A stretch of 64,000 nt of DNA from RFSX01 sp965248155 (GTDB taxonomy: Bacteria > Bacteroidota > Bacteroidia > Chitinophagales > Saprospiraceae): contig CBDFIO010000002.1 of assembly GCA_965248155.1 (NCBI GenBank), positions 2,071,458 to 2,135,457 of the forward strand. The letters run 5' to 3'. Below, in pieces: positions 9,653 to 18,156 of the stretch; the stretch's first letter is position 1, and every line of letters begins with the position of its first letter. Made by a program: the position numbers and the translations under genes. The notes beneath the pieces were generated by a model. That model was not told the origin of the DNA and made no database searches. It worked only from the letters and a program-made list of their open reading frames with translations.

Positions 9653-10103
9653 GTGCTAATATAAGAAACTCAACCTATTTAAACCACTATCCAAAATCTG
9701 TTATATAAGCATAGTTGCCTGAAACATAAATTGAAACTGGCGTAGTACCGATTGCTAATGATCCTGTAACAACCGCATCTTCCGGTAGTAATATAATGCC
9801 GCCTCCACTTATTTCAAGATTTTGAGAAACAGCAATTATACTGTATGTTGAGATAAAAAAGACTAGCAAAAAATTGAAAATCAGAGTTCTCATGATGTTA
9901 AGTTTTGGTTGATTTGTAAACTGAGTCATTTGAATAATTCTCACCCCTATATCATACTGCTAATGCAAGGCTTGATTATAGCTCATCAATTTCTTTCTCA
10001 ATACGAAGATTTCAATTCTGCAAACTCAATTACAACTTCGTTTCTTCTCATTCATCATCATCTGTTTTTTTTGTTTGAGAGAGTAAAAGGGATTTAATAT
10101 CAG

Positions 10104-10975
10104 CTAATTCTTGTTTAAGATATCCACTTTTGCTAATTCCTTTTGAAGTGACTCAATCTGAACTTGCTGTTCTTGAATAGCTTTTATAGCGACTACTGAA
10201 AATCCTGCATAATTAATACTGAGTAGTTTGTCTGCTTCAGTTTCTCCTGTCTCATTCACAAATTCCGGAAATAGTTCAATGGCTTCTTGAGCTATAAATC
10301 CTACGGATTTTTCAATTTGCTCCTTATCGTCTTTAAAAAAGTACTTTTTGGCGGATAATTTAAGCAACGAAGGAAGAACAAGACCTATAGGTTCAATTTT
10401 TTCTTTTAAGCGTAGATCAGAGACAGCAGAGTAAGTTCCATCGACATCGCTGAAATCCCCTTTTTTTATATTTCCAAAATACAATGACAAATCAGCAGTG
10501 CTGTTTTGGACATACAATGTCCAACTGTTATTGTTGGCACCTGCATTTTCAATCATCAATCCATGTGTACTTGGTCCAACAGCGTGAACCAAATGAATAT
10601 CCCGACTTGGTGTGTTTGTTCCTATTCCAACTCGATCTTCTCCTCCATCGACGAATAGCATGGCTGATTCACTATCGCTTTCAACCCTAAAGTCGGCATT
10701 GGTACTCAATTCATTGAATATGGCATCTCCCCTGACATCCAATACTGCATTGGGAGCTCCTGTACCAATACCAATACGGTCATTTCCTGCATCAAGAAAG
10801 AACATATCGATTTCTGTATCACTTTCTATACGAAAATCATTATCATTACCATCATTGTTAAATATGGCCGAACCAGCAACATCTAAAGTTGCTGAAGGGG
10901 CTGATTTACCTATTGAGATTCTGTTGTTAAGACCATCAAGGTAAAACATAAAGGATTCAGAATCACTTTCGATTC
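10104..10975 (-). pseudogene. Fibre-like protein with C-terminal intramolecular chaperone (peptidase S74) domain, 5' truncated
   Basis: The C-terminal 290 residues of a phage-tail-fibre-like surface protein remain. Three repeats of about 37 residues (FRIESDxExxMFFLDxGxDRIGIGTxxPxxxLDVxG) are followed by a segment with a peptidase S74/ICA signature (SDLRLKEKIEPI, then VGFIAQEAIELFPEFV and LLSINYAGFSVVAIKAIQEQ) and a C-terminal coiled coil. In family members the chaperone domain assists trimerisation and may cut itself off at the Ser-Asp. The gene is cut at 10975 by the end of IS3 copy A, and its N-terminus is not found elsewhere in the window. It lies upstream of the propeller gene, which ends in a similar fibre-like tail. 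Confidence 0.8.
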
Positions 10976-11023
10976 TGTAGGTCTTCAAACCAAAGTGGAC
11001 AATAAGTGAATAAAATTAAGTTA

Positions 11024-12053
11024 ACGTGAGTTCGACGTAAGGAAGTGGAAAAATAGGATAAAAAGAAAGAGCAATTTTGTTTATCTTAATAGTTGATAAT
11101 CAATTAATTAAAACAAAAAAGCTCTACTATGAAAGATAGTCAAATTATTGCAATTTTCTGTGCTTTCGATGATTTTTTCACCGATTTTGATCACTTTTAA
11201 AAATCTCATACCCTAGAGGGAAAGAAAAATCGACGGAATCGTACCTGCAGGTTATCCATGAGCGAGGTGATGAGCATCATCGTATTTTTTCATATGAGTG
11301 GATACCGTTGCTTTAAGCACTTTTACCAGAATCATGTCTGCCAACATATGCGCGGCTATTTTCCCAATCTGGTATCTTATAATCGGATGGTGGAGTTGCA
11401 AACCAAAGCGGTCCTACCATTAGCCTTGTTTGTAAAGATGTACCGAATGGGTAAATGTAGTGGGATATCCTTTATTGATTCAACCAGTATCCGGGTCTGT
11501 CACAATCGAAGGATTCATTCCCACAAGGTGTTTGCTGGACTGGCCAAACGAGGCAAGACTTCAAAGGGTTGGTTTTATGGTTTCAAACTTCATCTGGTTC
11601 ATAATGACCGGGGCGAAGTGATTGATTTTCAACTCACTCCGGGCAATGTGCATGATAATGCCGTATTGAAGTGTAAACGGTTTATGAAGAAGGTCTATGG
11701 CCGGTTGTTCGGTGATAAAGGCTATATTGTCAACAAGCAAATCTTTGACACTCTTTTCTTGAGAGGTATTCATTTGATTACTAAGTTGAGACGGAATATG
11801 AAATCCAAAATGATTACACCCCTACAGGATGCTCTTCTGCTCCGAAAACTTGCTATCTCTGAAACCATTATTGACCAACTCAAAAATATTTCACAGATCG
11901 AACATACAAGGCATCGTTCCTTTGCCGGATTTTTCGTCAATATACTTGGTGGACTTTGTGCCTACGGGTTTAAAGAATCTAAACCCTCCATTTATAAGAA
12001 TCTGGTCGATACCAAACAACTCCTTTTGGCCTAGTCTTACATCGAACTCACGT
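11024..12053 (+). mobile_element. IS982-family element nested in IS3 copy A
   Basis: The element is 1030 bp with inverted ends (ACGTGAGTTCGACGTAAG at 11024, reverse CTTACATCGAACTCACGT ending at 12053). It is flanked by a perfect 7-bp target duplication TAAGTTA (11017-11023 and 12054-12060). Insertion fell just beyond the stop region of the IS3 orfB, so that transposase is intact. Confidence 0.9.
11258..12034 (+). CDS. IS982-family transposase, N-terminus separated by a stop codon
   Basis: This DDE transposase shows IS982 features: SEVMSIIVFFHMSGYRCFKHFY near the start, FIDSTSIRVC, then FGDKGYI and the typical end EHTRHRSFAGFFVNILGGL. The natural start is probably the ATG at 11129 (MKDSQIIAIFCAFDDFFTDF), in the same frame, but a TAA at about 11198-11200 cuts it after FDHF. 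Translation from 11258 would lack about 43 N-terminal residues. The copy is therefore either inactive or affected by a single base error. Confidence 0.82.
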   Translation: MSEVMSIIVFFHMSGYRCFKHFYQNHVCQHMRGYFPNLVSYNRMVELQTKAVLPLALFVKMYRMGKCSGISFIDSTSIRVCHNRRIHSHKVFAGLAKRGKTSKGWFYGFKLHLVHNDRGEVIDFQLTPGNVHDNAVLKCKRFMKKVYGRLFGDKGYIVNKQIFDTLFLRGIHLITKLRRNMKSKMITPLQDALLLRKLAISETIIDQLKNISQIEHTRHRSFAGFFVNILGGLCAYGFKESKPSIYKNLVDTKQLLLA

Positions 12054-13036
12054 TAAGTTACACTTTTAAAAGTTAAATTGAAATATTTTTGTCTGCGTTT
12101 TTTAAATGTTTTGTGTTTACATAATTTTCTTCTCTTCAGTTTTTCTTCTTTTAATCCATAATAAACATCTGCTGGTGTCAAGTTTTGTAAAGATTCATGA
12201 TATCTGTGATGGTTATAATATTTTACAAATTGTGAAAGAGGAAAACTCAATTCACCTGGGCTGTAATAATGATCCAGTTTAATTACATTTTTCATCGTTC
12301 TGTGATACCTTTCAATCTTGCCTTGCGTTTGAGGATGACCAGGTCTTCCTCTCACATGTTTAATTTTGTAATCATCCAAATAAGAGCTCAACTCTTGACT
12401 TAAATAACAAGATCCATTATCAGATAATAACTTAGGCGGTTTATTCAAATTTACATTTGAATGGTTTAATGCCTGATTCAAAGTATTTTTTACATCAAGG
12501 GTTTTCATCGTTGAGCACAACTCCCAACTTATAATGTACCTAGAATAATCATCTAATATAGTCGATAGGTAATACCATCCCCAGCCAATGATTTTGAAAT
12601 AAGTAAAATCAGTTTGCCACATTTGATTGACAGTTGTTGTTTTGTCTTTAAATTCATCTGCGGCAGATATCAGATCATAATGAGGAGGGTTTATCAGTCC
12701 AGCAGATTTCAATATTCTGTAAACACTGCTTTCGCTTATAAAGTATTGATTCTCATCAGTATACCTGCAAGCCAATTCTCTACAAGAAAGCTCTGAAACT
12801 TCCAGTGCCAGATTCAATATATTAGACCTGATCCGATCAGGAATCTTGTTCCAGTAATGCTTCCTTGTACTTTTCTTTTCCTCTAATCCTACAATTCCAT
12901 TTTCCCGATATTTCTTATACCAGTTGTAAAAGGTTGATTTGTGAATACCAATTTCCTTGAGAGTTCTTCTAACACTCCATTCGGATTGCTCAACCAGCCT
13001 AATCAGTTCCATCTTTTCTTTTGCTGTAAATCGCAT
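12053..13036 (-). CDS. IS3-family transposase OrfB, copy A
   Basis: The 327-residue catalytic protein has an N-terminal helix-turn-helix (RRTLKEIGIHKSTFYNWYKKY). The rve/DDE core has WQTDFTYF (first Asp), LLSDNGSCY (second Asp) and GKIERYHRT (Glu, 35 residues after the second Asp). Normally it is fused to OrfA by a -1 frameshift at an A7 run near the end of orfA; the -1 frame stays open through KLEWSKIKFKKY to this Met. This copy reads YRENGIVG where copies B-D read YHVEGITG. Confidence 0.92.
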   Translation of the reverse strand: MRFTAKEKMELIRLVEQSEWSVRRTLKEIGIHKSTFYNWYKKYRENGIVGLEEKKSTRKHYWNKIPDRIRSNILNLALEVSELSCRELACRYTDENQYFISESSVYRILKSAGLINPPHYDLISAADEFKDKTTTVNQMWQTDFTYFKIIGWGWYYLSTILDDYSRYIISWELCSTMKTLDVKNTLNQALNHSNVNLNKPPKLLSDNGSCYLSQELSSYLDDYKIKHVRGRPGHPQTQGKIERYHRTMKNVIKLDHYYSPGELSFPLSQFVKYYNHHRYHESLQNLTPADVYYGLKEEKLKRRKLCKHKTFKKRRQKYFNLTFKSVT

Positions 13037-13050
13037 ATACTTCTTGAATT

Positions 13051-13401
13051 TTATTTTACTCCATTCAAGCTTTTTTTAAGCACACGATTTTTTAGAGTAA
13101 GTTCTGCTACTACCTCTTTAAGGTCTTGATTTTCTGTCTTTAGATGTTGAACTTCTGAAGTGTTGGCTTCACGTTCTGTGTCTCCCTTTAAACGTTTCTT
13201 CCCTGCTTCCATGAAATCTTTACTCCACTTATAATATAGTGGTTGTGAAATCTCTTCTCTTCTACAAAGAGAAGCAACACTTTGTTCTCCTCTTAATCCT
13301 TCAATGACTATTCTAATCTTTTCTTCTGTAGAAAATTTACGTCTTGTCCTTCTTTTTACATCTCGGACATAAGATTCTGCTGATTTGTTTTTCTTGTTCA
13401 T
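13051..13401 (-). CDS. IS3-family OrfA, copy A
   Basis: The 116-residue DNA-binding protein has a helix-turn-helix (FSTEEKIRIVIEGLRGEQSV, then LCRREEISQPLYYKW) and a C-terminal leucine-zipper-like coiled coil (VQHLKTENQDLKEVVAELTL). It ends shortly after the LKKSL codons, whose A7 run is the likely frameshift site for the OrfAB fusion. Confidence 0.92.
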   Translation of the reverse strand: MNKKNKSAESYVRDVKRRTRRKFSTEEKIRIVIEGLRGEQSVASLCRREEISQPLYYKWSKDFMEAGKKRLKGDTEREANTSEVQHLKTENQDLKEVVAELTLKNRVLKKSLNGVK

Positions 13402-13476
13402 AATAAAGTGAATTTAATAGTTATGTATAACTTAATTTTATTCACTTAATGGTCCACTTTTATTTGACGATTTACA

Positions 13477-13791
13477 AACACTGCTTTCGCTTATAAAGTA
13501 TTGATTCTCATCAGTATACCTGCAAGCCAATTCTCTACAAGAAAGCTCTGAAACTTCCAGTGCCAGATTCAATATATCAGACCTGATCCGATCAGGAATC
13601 TTGTTCCAATAGTGCTTCCTTGTACTTTTCTTTTCCTCTAATCCAGTTATACCTTCTACATGGTATTTCTTATACCAGTTGTAAAAGGTTGATTTGTGAA
13701 TACCAATTTCCTTGAGAGTTCTTCTAACACTCCATTCGGATTGCTCAACCAGCCTAATCAGTTCCATCTTTTCTTTTGCTGTAAATCGCAT
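13477..13791 (-). pseudogene. IS3-family OrfB fragment, copy B
   Basis: This is the N-terminal 105 residues of OrfB, identical to copies C and D up to SESSV. After that the frame runs into the end of copy A (CKSSNKSGPLSE) and stops. The catalytic core is absent. Confidence 0.9.
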
Positions 13792-13805
13792 ATACTTCTT
13801 GAATT

Positions 13806-14156
13806 TTATTTTACTCCATTCAAGCTTTTTTTAAGCACACGATTTTTTAGAGTAAGTTCTGCTACTACCTCTTTAAGGTCTTGATTTTCTGTCTTTAGAT
13901 GTTGAACTTCTGAAGTATTGGCTTCACGTTCTGTGTCTCCCTTTAAACGTTTCTTCCCTGCTTCCATGAAATCTTTACTCCACTTATAATATAGTGGTTG
14001 TGAAATCTCTTCTCTTCTACAAAGAGAAGCAACACTTTGTTCTCCTCTTAATCCTTCAATGACTATTCTAATCTTTTCTTCTGTAGAAAATTTACGTCTT
14101 GTCCTTCTTTTTACATCTCGGACATAAGATTCTGCTGATTTGTTTTTCTTGTTCAT
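13806..14156 (-). CDS. IS3-family OrfA, copy B
   Basis: This 116-residue OrfA has the same protein sequence as in copies A, C and D. It is intact but belongs to a truncated element and could act only as a DNA-binding protein or inhibitor, not as a transposase. Confidence 0.9.
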   Translation of the reverse strand: MNKKNKSAESYVRDVKRRTRRKFSTEEKIRIVIEGLRGEQSVASLCRREEISQPLYYKWSKDFMEAGKKRLKGDTEREANTSEVQHLKTENQDLKEVVAELTLKNRVLKKSLNGVK

Positions 14157-14231
14157 AGTAAAGTGAATTTAATAGTTATGTATAACTTTTAATATTTCAC
14201 TTAATGGTCCACTTTTATTTGACGATTTACA

Positions 14232-14462
14232 CATCTAAATCAAATGAATACTAGTTATGGAACTTTGTTATTATTCTTTATTCCGATAGGTCTATATTAT
14301 TTATTTAGTAGTAAAAGAATTTCAAAGAATCTAACTATTTCATTGGTTTCGATGATTATAGCTCTTTACTTATTTTTCTCGATTTTAGTTAAAACTAAAA
14401 TGCCCGCATTTACATTTCCAGTAAGTAGTTTGGTTTGGATAATTATTTCAACAGGTCTCATA
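14232..14462 (+). pseudogene. Membrane-protein fragment, possibly from an ArnT/PMT-type glycosyltransferase
   Basis: This is an open frame of about 77 residues lying entirely between two IS3 ends. It has three hydrophobic helices and the motif LFFSILVKTKMPAFTFP. That motif resembles the conserved phenylalanine- and KTK-rich segment of polyprenyl-phosphate-sugar-dependent glycosyltransferases (PMT/ArnT-like). A Met occurs at 14244, but the frame is open right up to the element end, so this is probably an internal piece of a larger gene. Both neighbours are lost. Confidence 0.5.
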
Positions 14463-14537
14463 TGTAAATCGTCAAATAAAAGTGGACCATTAAGTGAAAT
14501 ATTAAAAGTTATACATAACTATTAAATTCACTTTACT

Positions 14538-14888
14538 ATGAACAAGAAAAACAAATCAGCAGAATCTTATGTCCGAGATGTAAAAAGAAGGACAAGACGT
14601 AAATTTTCTACAGAAGAAAAGATTAGAATAGTCATTGAAGGATTAAGAGGAGAACAAAGCGTTGCTTCTCTTTGTAGAAGAGAAGAGATTTCACAACCAC
14701 TATATTATAAGTGGAGTAAAGATTTCATGGAAGCAGGGAAGAAACGTTTAAAGGGAGACACAGAACGTGAAGCCAATACTTCAGAAGTTCAACATCTAAA
14801 GACAGAAAATCAAGACCTTAAAGAGGTAGTAGCAGAACTTACTCTAAAAAATCGTGTGCTTAAAAAAAGCTTGAATGGAGTAAAATAA
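14538..14888 (+). CDS. IS3-family OrfA, copy C
   Basis: This 116-residue helix-turn-helix protein has a C-terminal coiled coil and the same protein sequence as the other copies. The A7 run in the LKKSL codons precedes a -1 frame that is open into orfB. Confidence 0.92.
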   Translation: MNKKNKSAESYVRDVKRRTRRKFSTEEKIRIVIEGLRGEQSVASLCRREEISQPLYYKWSKDFMEAGKKRLKGDTEREANTSEVQHLKTENQDLKEVVAELTLKNRVLKKSLNGVK

Positions 14889-14902
14889 AATTCAAGAAGT
14901 AT

Positions 14903-15886
14903 ATGCGATTTACAGCAAAAGAAAAGATGGAACTGATTAGGCTGGTTGAGCAATCCGAATGGAGTGTTAGAAGAACTCTCAAGGAAATTGGTATTCACAA
15001 ATCAACCTTTTACAACTGGTATAAGAAATACCATGTAGAAGGTATAACTGGATTAGAGGAAAAGAAAAGTACAAGGAAGCACTATTGGAACAAGATTCCT
15101 GATCGGATCAGGTCTGATATATTGAATCTGGCACTGGAAGTTTCAGAGCTTTCTTGTAGAGAATTGGCTTGCAGGTATACTGATGAGAATCAATACTTTA
15201 TAAGCGAAAGCAGTGTTTACAGAATATTGAAATCTGCTGGACTGATAAACCCTCCTCATTATGATCTGATATCTGCCGCAGATGAATTTAAAGACAAAAC
15301 AACAACTGTCAATCAAATGTGGCAAACTGATTTTACTTATTTCAAAATCATTGGCTGGGGATGGTATTACCTATCGACTATATTAGATGATTATTCTAGG
15401 TACATTATAAGTTGGGAGTTGTGCTCAACGATGAAAACCCTTGATGTAAAAAATACTTTGAATCAGGCATTAAACCATCCAAATGTAAATTTGAATAAAC
15501 CGCCTAAGTTATTATCTGATAATGGATCTTGTTATTTAAGTCAAGAGTTGAGCTCTTATTTGGATGATTACAAAATTAAACATGTGAGAGGAAGACCTGG
15601 TCATCCTCAAACGCAAGGCAAGATTGAAAGGTATCACAGAACGATGAAAAATGTAATTAAACTGGATCATTATTACAGCCCAGGTGAATTGAGTTTTCCT
15701 CTTTCACAATTTGTAAAATATTATAACCATCACAGATATCATGAATCTTTACAAAACTTGACACCAGCAGATGTTTATTATGGATTAAAAGAAGAAAAAC
15801 TGAAGAGAAGAAAATTATGTAAACACAAAACATTTAAAAAACGCAGACAAAAATATTTCAATTTAACTTTTAAAAGTGTAACTTAA
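14903..15886 (+). CDS. IS3-family transposase OrfB, copy C
   Basis: The 327-residue DDE transposase has all three acidic residues (in WQTDFTYF, LLSDNGSCY and GKIERYHRT). It differs from copy A by YHVEGITG for YRENGIVG and from copies A and D by NHPNV for NHSNV. It appears functional with OrfA through the programmed frameshift. Confidence 0.92.
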   Translation: MRFTAKEKMELIRLVEQSEWSVRRTLKEIGIHKSTFYNWYKKYHVEGITGLEEKKSTRKHYWNKIPDRIRSDILNLALEVSELSCRELACRYTDENQYFISESSVYRILKSAGLINPPHYDLISAADEFKDKTTTVNQMWQTDFTYFKIIGWGWYYLSTILDDYSRYIISWELCSTMKTLDVKNTLNQALNHPNVNLNKPPKLLSDNGSCYLSQELSSYLDDYKIKHVRGRPGHPQTQGKIERYHRTMKNVIKLDHYYSPGELSFPLSQFVKYYNHHRYHESLQNLTPADVYYGLKEEKLKRRKLCKHKTFKKRRQKYFNLTFKSVT

Positions 15887-15926
15887 TTTTATTCACTTAT
15901 TGTCCACTTTGGTTTGAAGACCTACA

Positions 15927-16291
15927 ATCCTGCTTGGTATTCTTTTTTTGATGGACCAAACAACATTGAACAGTTAGCTAAATATCTGAAATTACATGCT
16001 TCATACGAAATACTGTATAGAGGACTTTCAAGTAATGTCCATGCGACTAGTATAATTGAAAAGAAAATTATTCCAAATGGTGACGGGAGTACTGGAATAG
16101 TGCAAATAAGGTATCCAGAAGAAGCTCAATCACTTACAAATAATACTGCGAATATTTTAATTATGGCATTTTTAACTTTTTACAAAGTAAGATTGTCTGA
16201 GAGGAATAAAGAATTTTCAGACTGGTATCTTGAATTCAGAAAATCACATCAAGAATTATCAAAAGGGAATATGTTAAAGATTGAAGGCTAA
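15927..16291 (+). pseudogene. C-terminal fragment resembling a DUF5677-family protein
   Basis: About 120 residues are open from the end of IS3 copy C. The motifs NPAWYSFFDGPNNIEQLAKYL, ILYRGLSSNVHATS and IRYPEEAQSL, followed by an alpha-helical stretch, resemble the C-terminal half of DUF5677 proteins. The N-terminus is lost at the element boundary. Function is unknown; I recall DUF5677 genes in accessory and defence-like contexts, but that is no evidence here. Confidence 0.5.
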
Positions 16292-16341
16292 ATGAAAGAT
16301 TATATTTTTTATATATAAAAATAGAATTAAAACTAAAGCCG

Positions 16342-16692
16342 ATGGTTGTAATCACTCCTGGTTATTCTGATTTTTATTCAAATGAATTGCCAAACTATTC
16401 TGATTTAGTTTCAACTGTCCCTTCAAGAGTAATTTTTGAATTTTTTTGTTTTATCAATGGTATTATTAATTATCATGAAATTTCCAAAAGACGTGATAAA
16501 TTGATATTTAAGTATGTTGGAAGAAGGTTGAAAAGAAGTACTAGGATACATATTGAGAAAAGAATTTTTGAAATTTCTGTCAATCTAAATAGTCAAGTAA
16601 TACTTTTTGATTTAAAATTCACATTAGAACTTATTCAACACGAACTTTTAAATTATAGAGATTTTGATTTTATTGATACAAATGAAGAACAG
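16342..16692 (+). pseudogene. Unrecognised gene truncated by IS3 copy D
   Basis: This is a frame of 117 residues, lysine-, phenylalanine- and isoleucine-rich (MVVITPGYSDFYSNELPNYS..., then VGRRLKRSTRIHIEKRIFEI). It runs into the left end of copy D and gains CKSSNKSGPLSE. No family is recognised. The start ATG lies 50 bases after the previous fragment, which may have been its operon partner. Confidence 0.4.
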
Positions 16693-16767
16693 TGTAAATC
16701 GTCAAATAAAAGTGGACCATTAAGTGAATAAAATTAAGTTATACATAACTATTAAATTCACTTTATT

Positions 16768-17118
16768 ATGAACAAGAAAAACAAATCAGCAGAATCTTAT
16801 GTCCGAGATGTAAAAAGAAGGACAAGACGTAAATTTTCTACAGAAGAAAAGATTAGAATAGTCATTGAAGGATTAAGAGGAGAACAAAGTGTTGCTTCTC
16901 TTTGTAGAAGAGAAGAGATTTCACAACCACTATATTATAAGTGGAGTAAAGATTTCATGGAAGCAGGGAAGAAACGTTTAAAGGGAGACACAGAACGTGA
17001 AGCCAATACTTCAGAAGTTCAACATCTAAAGACAGAAAATCAAGACCTTAAAGAGGTAGTAGCAGAACTTACTCTAAAAAATCGTGTGCTTAAAAAAAGC
17101 TTGAATGGAGTAAAATAA
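16768..17118 (+). CDS. IS3-family OrfA, copy D
   Basis: This 116-residue DNA-binding protein is identical in sequence to OrfA of copies A-C and sits upstream of an intact orfB in the -1 frame. Confidence 0.92.
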   Translation: MNKKNKSAESYVRDVKRRTRRKFSTEEKIRIVIEGLRGEQSVASLCRREEISQPLYYKWSKDFMEAGKKRLKGDTEREANTSEVQHLKTENQDLKEVVAELTLKNRVLKKSLNGVK

Positions 17119-17132
17119 AATTCAAGAAGTAT

Positions 17133-18116
17133 ATGCGATTTACAGCAAAAGAAAAGATGGAACTGATTAGGCTGGTTGAGCAATCCGAATGGAGTGTTAG
17201 AAGAACTCTCAAGGAAATTGGTATTCACAAATCAACCTTTTACAACTGGTATAAGAAATACCATGTAGAAGGTATAACTGGATTAGAGGAAAAGAAAAGT
17301 ACAAGGAAGCACTATTGGAACAAGATTCCTGATCGGATCAGGTCTGATATATTGAATCTGGCACTGGAAGTTTCAGAGCTTTCTTGTAGAGAATTGGCTT
17401 GCAGGTATACTGATGAGAATCAATACTTTATAAGCGAAAGCAGTGTTTACAGAATATTGAAATCTGCTGGACTGATAAACCCTCCTCATTATGATCTGAT
17501 ATCTGCCGCAGATGAATTTAAAGACAAAACAACAACTGTCAATCAAATGTGGCAAACTGATTTTACTTATTTCAAAATCATTGGCTGGGGATGGTATTAC
17601 CTATCGACTATATTAGATGATTATTCTAGGTACATTATAAGTTGGGAGTTGTGCTCAACGATGAAAACCCTTGATGTAAAAAATACTTTGAATCAGGCAT
17701 TAAACCATTCAAATGTAAATTTGAATAAACCGCCTAAGTTATTATCTGATAATGGATCTTGTTATTTAAGTCAAGAGTTGAGCTCTTATTTGGATGATTA
17801 CAAAATTAAACATGTGAGAGGAAGACCTGGTCATCCTCAAACGCAAGGCAAGATTGAAAGGTATCACAGAACGATGAAAAATGTAATTAAACTGGATCAT
17901 TATTACAGCCCAGGTGAATTGAGTTTTCGTCTTTCACAATTTGTAAAATATTATAACCATCACAGATATCATGAATCTTTACAAAACTTGACACCAGCAG
18001 ATGTTTATTATGGATTAAAAGAAGAAAAACTGAAGAGAAAAAAATTATGTAAACACAAAACATTTAAAAAACGCAGACAAAAATATTTCAATTTAACTTT
18101 TAAAAGTGTAACTTAA
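17133..18116 (+). CDS. IS3-family transposase OrfB, copy D
   Basis: The 327-residue DDE transposase has an intact catalytic triad. Small differences from copy C are NHSNV, FRLSQF (others FPLSQF) and KRKKLC (others KRRKLC). The copies have therefore diverged slightly, or this one carries point changes. Confidence 0.92.
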   Translation: MRFTAKEKMELIRLVEQSEWSVRRTLKEIGIHKSTFYNWYKKYHVEGITGLEEKKSTRKHYWNKIPDRIRSDILNLALEVSELSCRELACRYTDENQYFISESSVYRILKSAGLINPPHYDLISAADEFKDKTTTVNQMWQTDFTYFKIIGWGWYYLSTILDDYSRYIISWELCSTMKTLDVKNTLNQALNHSNVNLNKPPKLLSDNGSCYLSQELSSYLDDYKIKHVRGRPGHPQTQGKIERYHRTMKNVIKLDHYYSPGELSFRLSQFVKYYNHHRYHESLQNLTPADVYYGLKEEKLKRKKLCKHKTFKKRRQKYFNLTFKSVT

Positions 18117-18156
18117 TTTTATTCACTTATTGTCCACTTTGGTTTGAAGACCTACA

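Larger units (their letters stand above)
8858..9691 (-). mobile_element. IS1-family insertion sequence
   Basis: The element is about 834 bp with insA and insB in overlapping frames. The ends are partly inverted (CCTATTTGACCCAGCACC on the reverse of the left end, CCTATTTAAACCACTATC on the right end). It is flanked by CAAAAT at 8852-8857 and 9692-9697, a short direct duplication of at least 6 bases. It disrupts the propeller gene. Confidence 0.85.
7415..9893 (-). pseudogene. Secreted seven-bladed propeller (LVIVD repeats) plus fibre-like tail, interrupted by IS1-family element and frameshifted
   Basis: The gene starts at 9893 with a signal peptide (MRTLIFNFLLVFFISTYSI). It runs to 9692, is cut by the IS1-family element (8858-9691), and resumes at 8857. 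Removing the element and one copy of the short target duplication restores TDFDTNDLKIID in frame. Seven repeats of about 43 residues follow (VSGxYAYVxDxxSDDLKIIDISNPxSP), fitting a seven-bladed LVIVD propeller. A second lesion near 8146-8158 shifts the frame; removing one T gives NPELIDSVLIGSSP and joins the C-terminal part (7415-8065). That tail has hydrophobic repeats, a domain with AWSYYSERNGKK, and a terminal coiled coil. The intact protein would be about 546 residues. Its role is unknown, perhaps surface attachment. Confidence 0.82.
10976..13476 (-). mobile_element. IS3-family element copy A (contains nested IS982-family element)
   Basis: The ends are TGTAGGTCTTCAAACCAAAG at 10976 and, on the other side, the reverse of TGTAAATCGTCAAATAAAAG ending at 13476. 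The ends match as imperfect inverted repeats starting TGTA. Without the nested element (1030 bp plus a 7-bp duplication) it is 1464 bp, the same as copies C and D. Its left part ends next to the S74 fragment, while its right end joins directly to truncated copy B. Confidence 0.85.
13477..14231 (-). mobile_element. IS3-family element copy B, truncated
   Basis: Only the left end, orfA and the first third of orfB remain. The right boundary (13477) is the abrupt junction with copy A inside the orfB codons for SESSV. The left end is the reverse of TGTAAATCG ending at 14231. The missing two thirds of orfB are not on the far side of copy A. This suggests that copy A inserted into B and that recombination then removed the rest. 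Confidence 0.85.
14463..15926 (+). mobile_element. IS3-family element copy C, complete
   Basis: The 1464-bp element starts TGTAAATCGTC and ends GAAGACCTACA, with intact orfA and orfB. The left flank (CTCATA) and right flank (ATCCTG) share no 3-5 bp duplication, so the two sides probably come from different places joined by recombination. Confidence 0.9.
16693..18156 (+). mobile_element. IS3-family element copy D, complete
   Basis: The 1464-bp element has the same ends as copy C (TGTAAATCGTC and GAAGACCTACA) and intact orfA and orfB. The flanks (GAACAG and ATCTAT) show no target duplication. It is in the same orientation as copy C, 766 bases downstream. Confidence 0.9.

Noticed and set aside
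9458..9664. Plus-strand frame with a polyserine run
   Set aside because: It is the reverse of the AGT repeat in the IS1-type insA gene on the minus strand and has no independent support.
2695..11200. Idea that TAA is recoded as an amino acid, because two genes have TTT-TAA-AA inside the frame
   Set aside because: TAA ends many intact genes in this window (for example nosZ, nosL and rhs), and CAA and AAA are used normally; base errors or mutations are simpler.
14463..18156. IS3 copies C and D as a composite transposon moving the DNA between them
   Set aside because: No target duplication is seen at the outer ends, and the enclosed DNA is broken gene pieces without a selectable function.
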